In this document: positions 44,730 through 53,971 of the stretch, piece after piece | How the letters are laid out: each line of letters begins with the position of its first letter | How positions within the stretch are numbered: position 1 is the stretch's first letter | Origin: Syntrophobacter fumaroxidans MPOB | Lineage (GTDB): Bacteria; Desulfobacterota; Syntrophobacteria; Syntrophobacterales; Syntrophobacteraceae | Assembly: GCF_000014965.1 (NCBI RefSeq) | Contig: NC_008554.1 | Location: forward strand, 4,204,001-4,268,000 | Direction of reading: 5' to 3' | DNA length: 64,000 nt | Position numbers and translations under genes: made by a program | The notes under the pieces: generated by a model | What the model saw: the letters and a program-made list of their open reading frames with translations, nothing else | What the model was told of the DNA's origin: nothing | Database searches by the model: none

Positions 44730-47700
44730 ATGGTGGAACTGGTGCGCGATCAGAGATCGTACGGGCCATCTGAGACGCTTTTTGGAGCGGAATCGTTCAA
44801 GACCGATTCCAGGGAGATACTGGCCTTTCTGGGGGAATCGCGGGAATCGGCCGTTCTGAGAGGGGCTCAGAAACCGGCGGTGGCCTATCTTCTCGCCAGG
44901 GGAATGGCGACGCTCAAGAGGCCGTTCCTGCTGGTCACCCCCACGGACCGGGAAGCAGAAAGCTTTGCCGAGACAATAGCCTTCTTTGCCGGGAATGACT
45001 TGCACCGGCAGGACGTTCCCGCGGACCGAAGAGTCTGGTGCCTCCCTTCGCGCTCCGGCCAGAAATCCCAGTCCCTGGGTAAAATGGCGACGATGGCGCG
45101 CCGCATGGAAACCCTTCATGCCTTCCGCGCGTCCATCGGGTCCAACGTGTTCGTGACTTCGGCGGTGGCCCTGATGGAACGGCTGCTGCTGCCCGAGGTT
45201 CTCCTCGCGCATTCCGACTATCGGGTCAAGGGGGAAACCGTCGAGCTCGAGACGCTGTGCGCGACACTAGTGGAGCGTGGTTACTATCGCGTGTCACTCG
45301 TGGAAGAATACGGCGATTTCAGCATCCGGGGCGGAGTGTTGGACGTCTACGCGCCGCTGTACAGGTGGCCGCTGCGGCTCGAATTCTTCGGAGACGAGCT
45401 TGAATCGATCCGGCTCTTCCATCCGAGCACGCAGCGGTCCATGGGGATTCTGGAAGATGCCGTCCTGCTTCCCGCAAGCGAAGTCATCCTGGATGTTTCC
45501 GCCAGGGAACGCGCCCGGGAGGCCGTCTACGCAGACGTGCGGGAGGGACGCCTCACGCCGGCGGCCGGTAATGTCTGGCTGGACAAGCTTCAGGAAGGAC
45601 ACCAGTTCGGGGCGTTTGAATCGATCATGTCCGTCTTCTACGAGAAGACGGTGACCGTGTGGAATTACCTGGACCCGGCGACGGTTGTGGTCTGGTCGGA
45701 TGCCTTGCAGATCAGAAAGATCATGGAGGAATTCTTCCTTCATGCCAGCCGGGATTGGAACGAGAACCATTCGCCCCATGAATGGAGGAGGCCTCCGTCG
45801 GAGCTGCTGGAGATTCCCGAGCGGTTGATCGCCGACGGGGAGAGTTTTCAGCAGTTGATCGTCAATTCCCTGTCGGGCGGGACCGAGCCTCGCGCGGTTT
45901 TTGACATGGGGACGTCGGGTCACGAGCAGCTTGCTTTGAGCGTCAGGGCGCATGCCGAGAAAGAGCGATTGCTCGAGCCTCTGGCCAGGCAGTTCCAACG
46001 GTGGAGGGAAGAGGGCATTTTGTCTTTCCTCGTCTGCCGTCAGAAAGAGCAGGCGGGGAGACTGAGCGAACTGCTCGAGGGGCACGGCACGGATACCGTT
46101 CTCACCCTGCTTCCTTTCGGAGCGGAATCGTATGAGGCGCCGGCCGTCAAGGTGATTGTGGGCTCCCTGGACCGCGGGTTCGTGTGGCCCGCGGAACGGC
46201 TGGCCGTGGTGGCGGAAGAGGAGATCTTCGGGAAACGAACGCGCCGCCGGTCCGGGAAGAGCGTTTCCGGGCTCTTTCTGAGTTCCTTTCAGGATCTGCA
46301 CATCGGCGATTTCGTGGTGCATGTGGATCATGGGATCGGAGTCTACAAGGAACTGGTGCACCTTGCCGTTCGGGGAATCGAAAGCGACTTCCTGCTGCTC
46401 GAATACCAGGATGGCGACCGGCTCTATGTTCCCGTCGACAAGCTGCAGAAGGTTCAGAAGTATCTCGGGCTGGAAGGGCAGCAGCCCAAGATCGACAAGC
46501 TGGGCGGCAGGTCCTGGGAGACGGCCAAAAAGAAGGCGCTGGAATCGGCGGAGCGTGTCGCCGAGGAACTGCTGAGCCTGTATGCAAAGCGACAGATCGG
46601 CGAGGGCTTCCGGTTCTCTCCGCCGGACAGCTATTTTCAGAAGTTCGAAGCGACTTTCTCATACGAAGAGACTCCGGATCAGATGAGGGCCATCGACGAC
46701 GTTCTGGATGACATGGCATCCAGGCGTCCGATGGATCGCCTGATCTGCGGGGATGTGGGTTACGGGAAGACGGAAGTGGCTCTGCGTGCCGCCTTCAAGG
46801 CCGTGATGGACGGCAAGCAGGTGGCGATGCTGGTGCCGACCACGGTGTTGGCCGAGCAGCATTACCAGAGTTTCACCGAGCGATTCGAAGGCTTTCCGGT
46901 CGTTGTGGAAACTCTGAGCCGGTTCAAGACCCCGGCACAGCAGACGCTGGTCCTGAAGGGGCTAAAGAACGGCACGGTCGACGTCGTGGTGGGCACCCAC
47001 CGGTTGCTGCAGTCCGACGTTGCCTTCAGGGACCTGGGCTTGCTGGTCATTGATGAAGAGCACCGTTTCGGTGTGAAACACAAGGAGCGGATGAAGGAAA
47101 TGCGGGTATCCGTGGACGTTCTGACGCTCACGGCGACCCCCATCCCCCGTACTCTGCATATGGCCCTGGCGGGCATCCGTGACCTGAGCACCATAGAGAC
47201 GCCCCCCCAGGACCGGCACGCCATCGAAACGTTTATCTGCAAGTACGACGAGTTCACCATTCGGGAGGCGGTGTATCGGGAGTTGCGGCGCAGCGGGCAG
47301 GTCTTCTTCGTTCACAACCACGTTCAGAGCATCTACCAGACGGCAAATGCCATTGGCCGGCTGATTCCCGAAGCGAAGATAGCGGTTGCCCACGGACAGA
47401 TGAAAGAGCGGGACCTGGAAAAGGTGATGCTGGATTTCATCCGCAGAAAGATCGACGTCCTGGTTTGCACCACAATCATCGAGTCGGGCCTGGACATTCC
47501 CGCGGCGAACACCATCATCATCAACCGCGCCGACAAGTTCGGCCTTGCCCAGATCTACCAGCTGCGGGGACGAGTGGGGCGGTCGAGCGAACAGGCCTTC
47601 GCCTACCTGCTCATTCCCGGAGAACATCTCATCAGTCGGGATGCTCAGAAACGGTTGAGGGCCCTGCTCGATTTCAGTGAGCTGGGCGCGGGATTCAAGA

Positions 47701-48311
47701 TAGCCCTCAACGATCTGCAGATCCGCGGAGGCGGAACGATCCTGGGTTCCTCCCAGTCGGGGCACATTGCCGCGGTGGGCTATGAGCTCTACCTCGAGCT
47801 TCTCGAGAAGACGATCAAGGAAATGAAGGGAGAAGAGCGCGAAACGGAGTCCATTGACCCCGAGATCAACGTGCCCCTTTCGGCCTTTCTGCCGGAGACC
47901 TTCATTCCCGACAAGGACCAGAGGCTCATTGCCTACAAGAGGCTCGCCACGCTGGCGGAACCGGCGGCGGTGGACGATCTGGCCGGCGAATGGCGAGACC
48001 GTTACGGACCCTTTCCGGAGGGTGCCAGGAACCTGGTCATGCTGGCCAAGATGCGCCTGCTCTTCAAACGTCTGGGGGTGGTCCGCCTGGACAGGGACAA
48101 GGATTTTTTCTCCCTGCATTTTGCGCCGCGAGTCAGCGTCGATCGGGTTGCGGCATTCCTTGGGGAGAAGAAATGCACTTTCGTGGTCGAAACGGACCGC
48201 AGGGTGAAGGTGGAGATTTGGGGTCGGCATTTGGCTCAGCAGGTTCTGCGCCTGAAAAGAATCTTGCAAGAGCTTGCCGAACGTGATAGTGATATCAAGT
48301 CAAATCGATAG
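44730..48311 (+). CDS. mfd: Transcription-repair coupling factor
   Basis: Mfd displaces stalled RNA polymerase and recruits UvrA. The 1193-residue protein is full length: an N-terminal UvrB-like region (LLVTPTDREAESFAETIAFF, YRVSLVEEYGDFSIRGGVLD), the RNA-polymerase-interacting CarD-like domain (GDFVVHVDHGIGVYKELVHL, about residue 527), the translocase with Walker A GDVGYGKTEVAL (about 673) and Walker B DEEH (about 774), a second RecA lobe (VCTTIIESGLDIPAANT, QLRGRVGRSSEQAFAY) and the C-terminal TRCF domain. It leads a run of same-strand genes ending with glgC. Confidence 0.98.
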   Translation: MVELVRDQRSYGPSETLFGAESFKTDSREILAFLGESRESAVLRGAQKPAVAYLLARGMATLKRPFLLVTPTDREAESFAETIAFFAGNDLHRQDVPADRRVWCLPSRSGQKSQSLGKMATMARRMETLHAFRASIGSNVFVTSAVALMERLLLPEVLLAHSDYRVKGETVELETLCATLVERGYYRVSLVEEYGDFSIRGGVLDVYAPLYRWPLRLEFFGDELESIRLFHPSTQRSMGILEDAVLLPASEVILDVSARERAREAVYADVREGRLTPAAGNVWLDKLQEGHQFGAFESIMSVFYEKTVTVWNYLDPATVVVWSDALQIRKIMEEFFLHASRDWNENHSPHEWRRPPSELLEIPERLIADGESFQQLIVNSLSGGTEPRAVFDMGTSGHEQLALSVRAHAEKERLLEPLARQFQRWREEGILSFLVCRQKEQAGRLSELLEGHGTDTVLTLLPFGAESYEAPAVKVIVGSLDRGFVWPAERLAVVAEEEIFGKRTRRRSGKSVSGLFLSSFQDLHIGDFVVHVDHGIGVYKELVHLAVRGIESDFLLLEYQDGDRLYVPVDKLQKVQKYLGLEGQQPKIDKLGGRSWETAKKKALESAERVAEELLSLYAKRQIGEGFRFSPPDSYFQKFEATFSYEETPDQMRAIDDVLDDMASRRPMDRLICGDVGYGKTEVALRAAFKAVMDGKQVAMLVPTTVLAEQHYQSFTERFEGFPVVVETLSRFKTPAQQTLVLKGLKNGTVDVVVGTHRLLQSDVAFRDLGLLVIDEEHRFGVKHKERMKEMRVSVDVLTLTATPIPRTLHMALAGIRDLSTIETPPQDRHAIETFICKYDEFTIREAVYRELRRSGQVFFVHNHVQSIYQTANAIGRLIPEAKIAVAHGQMKERDLEKVMLDFIRRKIDVLVCTTIIESGLDIPAANTIIINRADKFGLAQIYQLRGRVGRSSEQAFAYLLIPGEHLISRDAQKRLRALLDFSELGAGFKIALNDLQIRGGGTILGSSQSGHIAAVGYELYLELLEKTIKEMKGEERETESIDPEINVPLSAFLPETFIPDKDQRLIAYKRLATLAEPAAVDDLAGEWRDRYGPFPEGARNLVMLAKMRLLFKRLGVVRLDRDKDFFSLHFAPRVSVDRVAAFLGEKKCTFVVETDRRVKVEIWGRHLAQQVLRLKRILQELAERDSDIKSNR

Positions 48312-48340
48312 GTTAAGAGACCAATTCCGGGGGTGTTTTC

Positions 48341-49321
48341 ATGCGGATGGCGGGTTGTGTTCTGTTGGTGTTGTTCTGCGTCATTGCGGCGTCGGGCAGG
48401 TGCGCTGCGGACTCCTTGGACCGTATCGTCGCGGTGGTGAACGGCGAAATCATTCTTTACAGCGAGTTGCAGGAGCGGTTGCAACTCGTTCAAAAGAGCC
48501 TTCCTGAAACGAGAACGAACGATCCCGCCCGCAAGGCCGCGATCGAACGGGAGCTGTTGCAGCAGATGACGCGCGAGAAGCTCACCGAGCAGGAAGCAAA
48601 GCGTCTCAAGATCACCGTGACCAAGAAAGACGTGGATGAGGCCATCGCCTTTGTGATGGCGGACCACAATGTCAGCCAGGCCCAGATGGAGGCGAGGCTC
48701 AAGGAGAGCGGCCAGTCCATGGAGGAGTTTCGTAAGGTGCTCACAAAAGATCTGGAGCGGGACCGCCTTCTGGAAAGAGTGCTCAAGTCCAAAATCCTTA
48801 TTTCCGAAAAGCAGATTGATGCTTTTTTGAGCCAATCGCCGCCGGAAGTCAGAGTGGAGCCCCGAGGCAAGGAAGAGTACCGGCTGGGGATCATTTTCCT
48901 TCCCGCCTCCGACGGGGCTGAGGGCAAACAGGCGGAAAAGCGGGCGCGGGAGATTCGGGAGAAGTTGAAAGCGGGCGAGGATTTCGCTGCAATGGCCAGG
49001 CAATACTCCAAGGGACCGGCCGCACAGGACGGCGGAGACGTGGGGTTCGTCAGCCTTGACGAACTTGCCCCTTTTATCGCGAAGAACGTAAAGGATCTGA
49101 AGATAAATCAGCCGTCGGATGTTGTGAAAGGCGGGGACGGGTATTACATCTTCCTGGTTACCGATGTTCGCAGGGCGGAAATGCAGGCCGCTCAAAATTC
49201 CCCGGCGACAAACATGCGCGAGAGGGCCCGCAGGCAGCTCTACCAACAGGAGATGGCGCGCAGGTTCGATGAATGGATCAAGGACCTGGAATCACGGTCT
49301 TTCGTAAAGATCTCACTCTAA
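48341..49321 (+). CDS. SurA-like periplasmic peptidyl-prolyl isomerase
   Basis: Periplasmic chaperone/isomerase for outer-membrane proteins, 326 residues. A signal peptide (LLVLFCVIAASGRCAA) is followed by the SurA N-terminal helical domain (LDRIVAVVNGEIILYSELQE) and one parvulin/PpiC domain (about residues 185-275, with YSKGPAAQDGGDVGFVSLDEL). E. coli SurA has two PpiC domains, so this is a one-parvulin form. It starts 30 bases after mfd and ends 15 bases before the RodZ-like gene. Confidence 0.92.
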   Translation: MRMAGCVLLVLFCVIAASGRCAADSLDRIVAVVNGEIILYSELQERLQLVQKSLPETRTNDPARKAAIERELLQQMTREKLTEQEAKRLKITVTKKDVDEAIAFVMADHNVSQAQMEARLKESGQSMEEFRKVLTKDLERDRLLERVLKSKILISEKQIDAFLSQSPPEVRVEPRGKEEYRLGIIFLPASDGAEGKQAEKRAREIREKLKAGEDFAAMARQYSKGPAAQDGGDVGFVSLDELAPFIAKNVKDLKINQPSDVVKGGDGYYIFLVTDVRRAEMQAAQNSPATNMRERARRQLYQQEMARRFDEWIKDLESRSFVKISL

Positions 49322-49335
49322 TCTCGGTGCTGTCC

Positions 49336-50265
49336 ATGAGAGAACTCGCGGTTTTTTTGAAGTCTGTGAGGCTGGAGCGCGGGATCACCCTGGATTCCAT
49401 CTCCCGGAACACGGGGATGAGCCTGAGCACGCTCAAGGCATTGGAAGCGGCCAATTGGGACAAGCTCGACAGCCTGCTCCTGGTCAAGAATTTCGTGCGC
49501 GCCTATTGTTCGGCCCTGGGGATCGATTCTGCGGCGGTCCTTGAAAAATATGCCGCGGATATTCGGGCCTGCAATCGGCAGAATGAATACCTCGCACGGT
49601 ATGCGAAGTGGAGCAAAGTCAAGCGTTCAAGGAAGCGTTTGGGACCGTTTGGAATGCTCTTGCTGGGGATAGGGTTGTCCGGCCTCGCGTCAGGCGGGGT
49701 TTGGATTGCCGAGAAACGTGCCCGGGTGAGCCAGACGCCTCCGATTGCCAAGACGGTTTACAGCCAGCAGGAATTTCCCACCGATCTTCCGGTCAGAGCG
49801 AATCCCGTCGCAAAGCCCGAACCGAAAGTGGAGCCGGCACCTGTCGCGCCCGTCGTCGAAACCGCGGCGGCTCCTGCGGTGAAGGAACCCGCGGAGACCC
49901 CGGTTCAACAAGAGGTTGTCGAGGCGGGGGAAGTCAGGACCGCCCAGGCGAGCGGCCTTCCCAACGAGGTGCTTGCCGCCGGCGAGCCCGCTGGTCCGTC
50001 CGAAACCGCCAGGAAGCACGTCTTTGCGGTGGCGGCTTCCGAGAAGACCTGGATCCAGGTGGAAATGGACGGCAGGATCACTCAGAGTGCCATGTTGCAC
50101 CCGGGTGAGACGCGGGAATGGAAAGCCGAGAAGGGCATGCGCGTCGTGGTGGGCAACCTTGGCGGCGTCCGCATGAGTTGGAACGGACGTCCCGTCGATG
50201 CCCCGGGAAGATCGGGGCAGGTCCTGCGCTTTCACCTTCCGGACCCGCAGTATGTGAAAGAATAG
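49336..50265 (+). CDS. RodZ-like helix-turn-helix membrane protein
   Basis: A 309-residue bitopic protein with an N-terminal cytoplasmic HTH (ELAVFLKSVRLERGITLDSI to SLSTLKALEAANWDKL), a basic stretch, one membrane segment (about 103-125, GPFGMLLLGIGLSGLASGG), a Pro/Ala/Glu-rich spacer and a C-terminal DUF4115-type beta domain (EKTWIQVEMDGRITQSAMLH, VVVGNLGGVRMSWNGRPVD). This is the architecture of RodZ, which links MreB to the cell wall. The start at 49336 follows the surA-like stop by 14 bases. Confidence 0.88.
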   Translation: MRELAVFLKSVRLERGITLDSISRNTGMSLSTLKALEAANWDKLDSLLLVKNFVRAYCSALGIDSAAVLEKYAADIRACNRQNEYLARYAKWSKVKRSRKRLGPFGMLLLGIGLSGLASGGVWIAEKRARVSQTPPIAKTVYSQQEFPTDLPVRANPVAKPEPKVEPAPVAPVVETAAAPAVKEPAETPVQQEVVEAGEVRTAQASGLPNEVLAAGEPAGPSETARKHVFAVAASEKTWIQVEMDGRITQSAMLHPGETREWKAEKGMRVVVGNLGGVRMSWNGRPVDAPGRSGQVLRFHLPDPQYVKE

Positions 50266-50394
50266 GCTGATGCGGGGCACTGCATGCCAAGGGGCTCCGC
50301 CGCTCACAAGTCCGTCGGGGAAGCTGGCCATGTTTTTTGCTCCGTTTTCCGGCCCGCACGGCTCCAATCCCGCCTGCAACCGCTCACGACCGAT

Positions 50395-51147
50395 ATGAAG
50401 ACAACCCGCACCGAAGCGATTATCCTGAACACCAGGGACCACGGTGAGTCCGATCGGCTGGTCGGCCTCTACACCAGGTCCGGGGGACGACTGCAGGGAA
50501 TTGCCAAAGGCGCCAGGCGGAGCCGCAAACGATTTGCGAATACCCTGGAACCGTGCAGCCTGGTGGAACTGCAATTCCGGGAAAAGGGGACCCTGGTCTG
50601 GCTTGAGTCCTGCAAACTCCTCGAACCGTTCCTGTCTTTGCGCACGGAGCTGATTCGGTGGGGGATTGCCGCGCTGATCTCTGAAATCGTTATAGAAATG
50701 GTTCCCGAAGGCGATCCGCAGCCCGAATTGTTCGAGCTGCTCAAGGAAACCCTCCGGCAATTGTGCGAAGACAAGGACTCGTTGAATGTGGCGCTCTTGT
50801 TTATCTTCCGCTTCCAGGATAAGATGGGTTATTTACCTGCCCTGGAAAATTGCGGGATTTGCGGGCGATCATTGAGATCGGCGACGAAGTGGTGCTGGCA
50901 GGTGGACCGGGGCTTGCTTGCCTGCCCCGATCATCCCGTCGAGCGGGTTCGTGCCCTCGAACTGGATCTGGGCACTTTGCTGTTGATTCGCCAGTGTCGA
51001 AGCCTGTCGTTGGACAGAATCTGGCGTCTCCGGTTTTTGCATGACACGAAGGTTCAGTTGTTTTATGGTTTATTGGATTGGGTCCGCGGTCATATCAGGA
51101 AGGAATTGAAAAGCCTGAAGCTGCTCCAGCAGGCCCATTCGACATGA
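50395..51147 (+). CDS. recO: DNA repair protein RecO
   Basis: RecO anneals single strands and loads RecA in the RecFOR pathway. The 250-residue protein starts at 50395 with the OB-fold (TRTEAIILNTRDHGESDRLV, YTRSGGRLQGIAKGARRSRK). The helical domain follows, with the zinc-site-like CGICGRS and a later CPDH. It sits in the same direction as the RodZ-like gene after a 129-base gap and ahead of the ccdA-like gene. Confidence 0.92.
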   Translation: MKTTRTEAIILNTRDHGESDRLVGLYTRSGGRLQGIAKGARRSRKRFANTLEPCSLVELQFREKGTLVWLESCKLLEPFLSLRTELIRWGIAALISEIVIEMVPEGDPQPELFELLKETLRQLCEDKDSLNVALLFIFRFQDKMGYLPALENCGICGRSLRSATKWCWQVDRGLLACPDHPVERVRALELDLGTLLLIRQCRSLSLDRIWRLRFLHDTKVQLFYGLLDWVRGHIRKELKSLKLLQQAHST

Positions 51148-51174
51148 ACCATCAGGCTGATCAGAGGATTCGGT

Positions 51175-51882
51175 TTGGAATGGTTAGCTCAGTTTGAGGG
51201 TATCGCACGCACTTCGCCTTTCCTGGCTCTCTTATTGGCTTTCTGTGGCGGCGTGCTGGCGAGTTTCACCCCCTGCACGTACCCCATGATGCCCATCACC
51301 GTGGCGTTCATCGGTGGAAAGGCCAATGGGAGCCGATGGAGGGGATTCATCCTCTCTATTTTCTACGTGTTGGGCATGGCGGTGATCTACTCCGCTCTCG
51401 GAGCGTTCGCGGCCATGTCGGGCCAACTTTTCGGAACCTTGACCGCAAACCGTTGGACCTATCTGCTGGTCGGGAACGTGTGCCTTTTCTTCGGTTTGGC
51501 GATGCTGGAAGCCGTTCCCCTTTCCCCGCCGGCCTTTCTCAATCGGCTGCAGGTCAAGGACATGCGGGGGCATGACATACTGACGAGCGTCCTCCTGGGT
51601 GGAGCATCGGCCCTGGTGGTGAGCACCTGCACCACTCCAATCCTGGGCGTGCTGCTGACCCTGGTGGCCACGAGGCAGGACGTGGCCTGGGGCATCGGCA
51701 TGCTTTTCGCCTTCGCGTATGGCCTCGGAAGTCTCGTTATCATCGTGGGCACGTTCACGGGACTGCTGACTTCCCTCCCCAGGTCGGGGGTCTGGATGAG
51801 ACGGGTGCAACGGTTTTTCGGAGTGATAATGATCCTCGCGGCTGAGTATTTCTTCATCAAGACAGGAGAATTCTGGTTATGA
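51175..51882 (+). CDS. CcdA/DsbD-type thiol-electron transporter
   Basis: A 235-residue inner-membrane protein with about six membrane segments that passes electrons from cytoplasmic thioredoxin to periplasmic thiols. The two key cysteines are in SFTPCTYPMMP (about residue 34) and VSTCTTPILG (about 159), the CcdA pattern. The only sensible start is a TTG (51175), since no in-frame ATG is near. It overlaps the next gene, a TlpA-like thioredoxin, by an ATGA, so the two form a redox pair. Confidence 0.9.
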   Translation: MEWLAQFEGIARTSPFLALLLAFCGGVLASFTPCTYPMMPITVAFIGGKANGSRWRGFILSIFYVLGMAVIYSALGAFAAMSGQLFGTLTANRWTYLLVGNVCLFFGLAMLEAVPLSPPAFLNRLQVKDMRGHDILTSVLLGGASALVVSTCTTPILGVLLTLVATRQDVAWGIGMLFAFAYGLGSLVIIVGTFTGLLTSLPRSGVWMRRVQRFFGVIMILAAEYFFIKTGEFWL

Positions 51883-52421
51883 ATCGGTGGGGTACCTGGC
51901 GTTTCTGCTGCATTGCACTGATTGCTCTGACCTTTGCCGGGGGATTGGCATGCCCTGTGGGGCCGGCATCCGCTTCCGAGGCGAAGATGATGCTGACCGG
52001 CCTGTTCGGGTCCGACCCCAAGGCCCCCGACTTCGAACTTCCCGACTTGGACGGCAACAAGATCGCCCTCAGCAAGTACAAAGGCAATCGTCCGGTCCTT
52101 TTCTATTTCTGGGCGACCTGGTGCCCTCACTGCATGGCGGCCAAGCCTGCCATCATGTCCATCCGCAAGGATATTCCCGAAAGCAACCTGGAGATACTCG
52201 CCATCAACGTGGGCGGCGGGGATTCCATCGAGCGTTTGAAAAAATTTCGGCAAGGCCACCCCATGCCGTATCCCCTGCTCTATGATGGAGATCAGAAGGT
52301 CTGTCGCGCCTATCAGGTGCAGGGCATCCCGTTGTTCGTCCTTGTCGACAAGGAGGGGAAGGTTCTTTATCGGGCCAATGAACTGCCCCGGAATGTCAAG
52401 GAGCTTTTGAAACTCAAATGA
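51879..52421 (+). CDS. TlpA/ResA-like periplasmic thioredoxin
   Basis: A 180-residue exported thioredoxin-fold protein. The N-terminus is a signal peptide (CIALIALTFAGGLACPVGPASA); the mature part has PDFELPDLDGNKIALSKYKG, the redox motif WCPHC in FWATWCPHCMAAKP, and the cis-Pro in VQGIPLFVLVDKEG. It probably keeps apocytochrome or other periplasmic thiols reduced, receiving electrons from the CcdA-like protein with which it shares an ATGA overlap. Confidence 0.92.
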   Translation: MNRWGTWRFCCIALIALTFAGGLACPVGPASASEAKMMLTGLFGSDPKAPDFELPDLDGNKIALSKYKGNRPVLFYFWATWCPHCMAAKPAIMSIRKDIPESNLEILAINVGGGDSIERLKKFRQGHPMPYPLLYDGDQKVCRAYQVQGIPLFVLVDKEGKVLYRANELPRNVKELLKLK

Positions 52422-52500
52422 TCTTTTCAGGCATGCCCGGGGATCGCGCCTCCGGGGTCCCCGGTTGCCGGGGAAGGGGTTGCGCGGAAAGCAGGAGAGC

Positions 52501-53772
52501 ATGAAGGACGTACTGACCGTCATCATGGCTGGAGGCAGAGGGCAGCGGCTGATGCCTCTCACACAGGACCGGTCCAAGCCGGCCGTCCCGTTCGGGGGGA
52601 TCTATCGCCTCATCGATATTCCGCTCAGCAACTGTATCAATTCCCAGCTTTACAAGATCCTGGTTTTCCCTCAGTACAAGTCGCAGTCAATGGTGGACCA
52701 CCTCGAGGAGGGCTGGAACATCTTCTCCGGCGACCTGGGTCACTATCTGCGCATCGCCGCCCCGCAGCAGAGGGCGGGAACCGAATGGTATCGCGGAACG
52801 GCCGACTGCGTGAGGCAGAATCTCTACCTGATCATGAGGGAGAAGCCGCGGTACGTGCTGATTCTATCCGGGGATCACGTCTACAAGATGGATTACTCCG
52901 CTTTTCGTGAGTACCACGAAAAGAAAGGGGCCGATGTGTCGGTGGGGCTCCTGGAGGTGGATCGCGCCCAGGGCTCGGAGTTCGGGATAGCCGAAGTGGA
53001 CAATGATTTCAGGATTCGAGCATGGGAGGAGAAACCCAAGGACCCGAAACCGATACCCGACGACCCGGAACGCAGTCTGGCCTCGATGGGGATCTACCTG
53101 TTCCGAACGGACTTGCTTTTGGAGCTTCTTCACAAGACGGACCACGACGACTTCGGCAAAGACATCATACCGAGGCTGATCGACGATTTCAAAGTCATTG
53201 CCTATCCGTACCGCCGGCTCAACAAGATCCGGGATTATATCCACATGGTCGACCCTGATGGAGTGAGGGGGCTGCGCCTGGTGGATCAAACGCGGGATTC
53301 ACAGTACTGGCGGGATGTCGGAACGCTGGACGCCTACTGGAATGCGAACATGGATCTGACCGGCATCGACCCCTTTTTCAACCTGTACGGAACCTTGTGG
53401 CCGATCCGGACGTTCCAGAAGCAGTATCCGCCGGCCAAGTTCGTGTTCAACCAGGCGGATCCGAACAAGCCCCGCACAGGCACCGCCGTGGATTCCATCG
53501 TTTCCTCCGGTTCCATCATCAGCGGCGGCACCGTGCGCAGTTCCGTCCTGTCGTACAACGTGACGGTGCGAAGCTGGGCCGAAGTGGATGAATCGGTCAT
53601 CATGGACAACGTGGAGGTCGGGCGGCACTGCCGGATCAAGAAGGCCATCATCGACAAGCACAACATCATCCCCCCCGGCACACAGCTCGGCATTGACCCC
53701 CAGGAAGACCGAAAGCAGTTTCACGTGACCCCTCGGGGCATCGTGGTCGTTCCCAAGTCGTATTTCAAATAG
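52501..53772 (+). CDS. glgC: Glucose-1-phosphate adenylyltransferase
   Basis: Makes ADP-glucose, the first committed step of glycogen synthesis. From the ATG at 52501 (AGCAGGAGAG site) the protein is 423 residues. It has the nucleotide-binding VIMAGGRGQRLMPLTQDRSK, FGGIYRLIDIPLSNC, WYRGTADCVRQN and LSGDHVYKMDYS, and a C-terminal left-handed beta-helix (VSSGSIISGGTVRSSVLS, VEVGRHCRIKKAIIDKHN). It complements glgB-malQ at 10-14 kb; glycogen synthase is not in the window. Confidence 0.97.
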   Translation: MKDVLTVIMAGGRGQRLMPLTQDRSKPAVPFGGIYRLIDIPLSNCINSQLYKILVFPQYKSQSMVDHLEEGWNIFSGDLGHYLRIAAPQQRAGTEWYRGTADCVRQNLYLIMREKPRYVLILSGDHVYKMDYSAFREYHEKKGADVSVGLLEVDRAQGSEFGIAEVDNDFRIRAWEEKPKDPKPIPDDPERSLASMGIYLFRTDLLLELLHKTDHDDFGKDIIPRLIDDFKVIAYPYRRLNKIRDYIHMVDPDGVRGLRLVDQTRDSQYWRDVGTLDAYWNANMDLTGIDPFFNLYGTLWPIRTFQKQYPPAKFVFNQADPNKPRTGTAVDSIVSSGSIISGGTVRSSVLSYNVTVRSWAEVDESVIMDNVEVGRHCRIKKAIIDKHNIIPPGTQLGIDPQEDRKQFHVTPRGIVVVPKSYFK

Positions 53773-53971
53773 CCCGGGATACTACGGCCCGAAATCCCCG
53801 CATGCCCGCCGCGGAGGACGGCGGCTCCCGCAAGGACCGCATCCGCGGCCGGGCCGGCACCCCGCTCTTCCCGGATCGGGTGAATCATCGTGACGACGAT
53901 AACCTTGCGTCAAATCCTGATCAGTCCAGCCTGCATTCCAGAGGGCAACGCATCTCGGTGTGAGGTCCCGG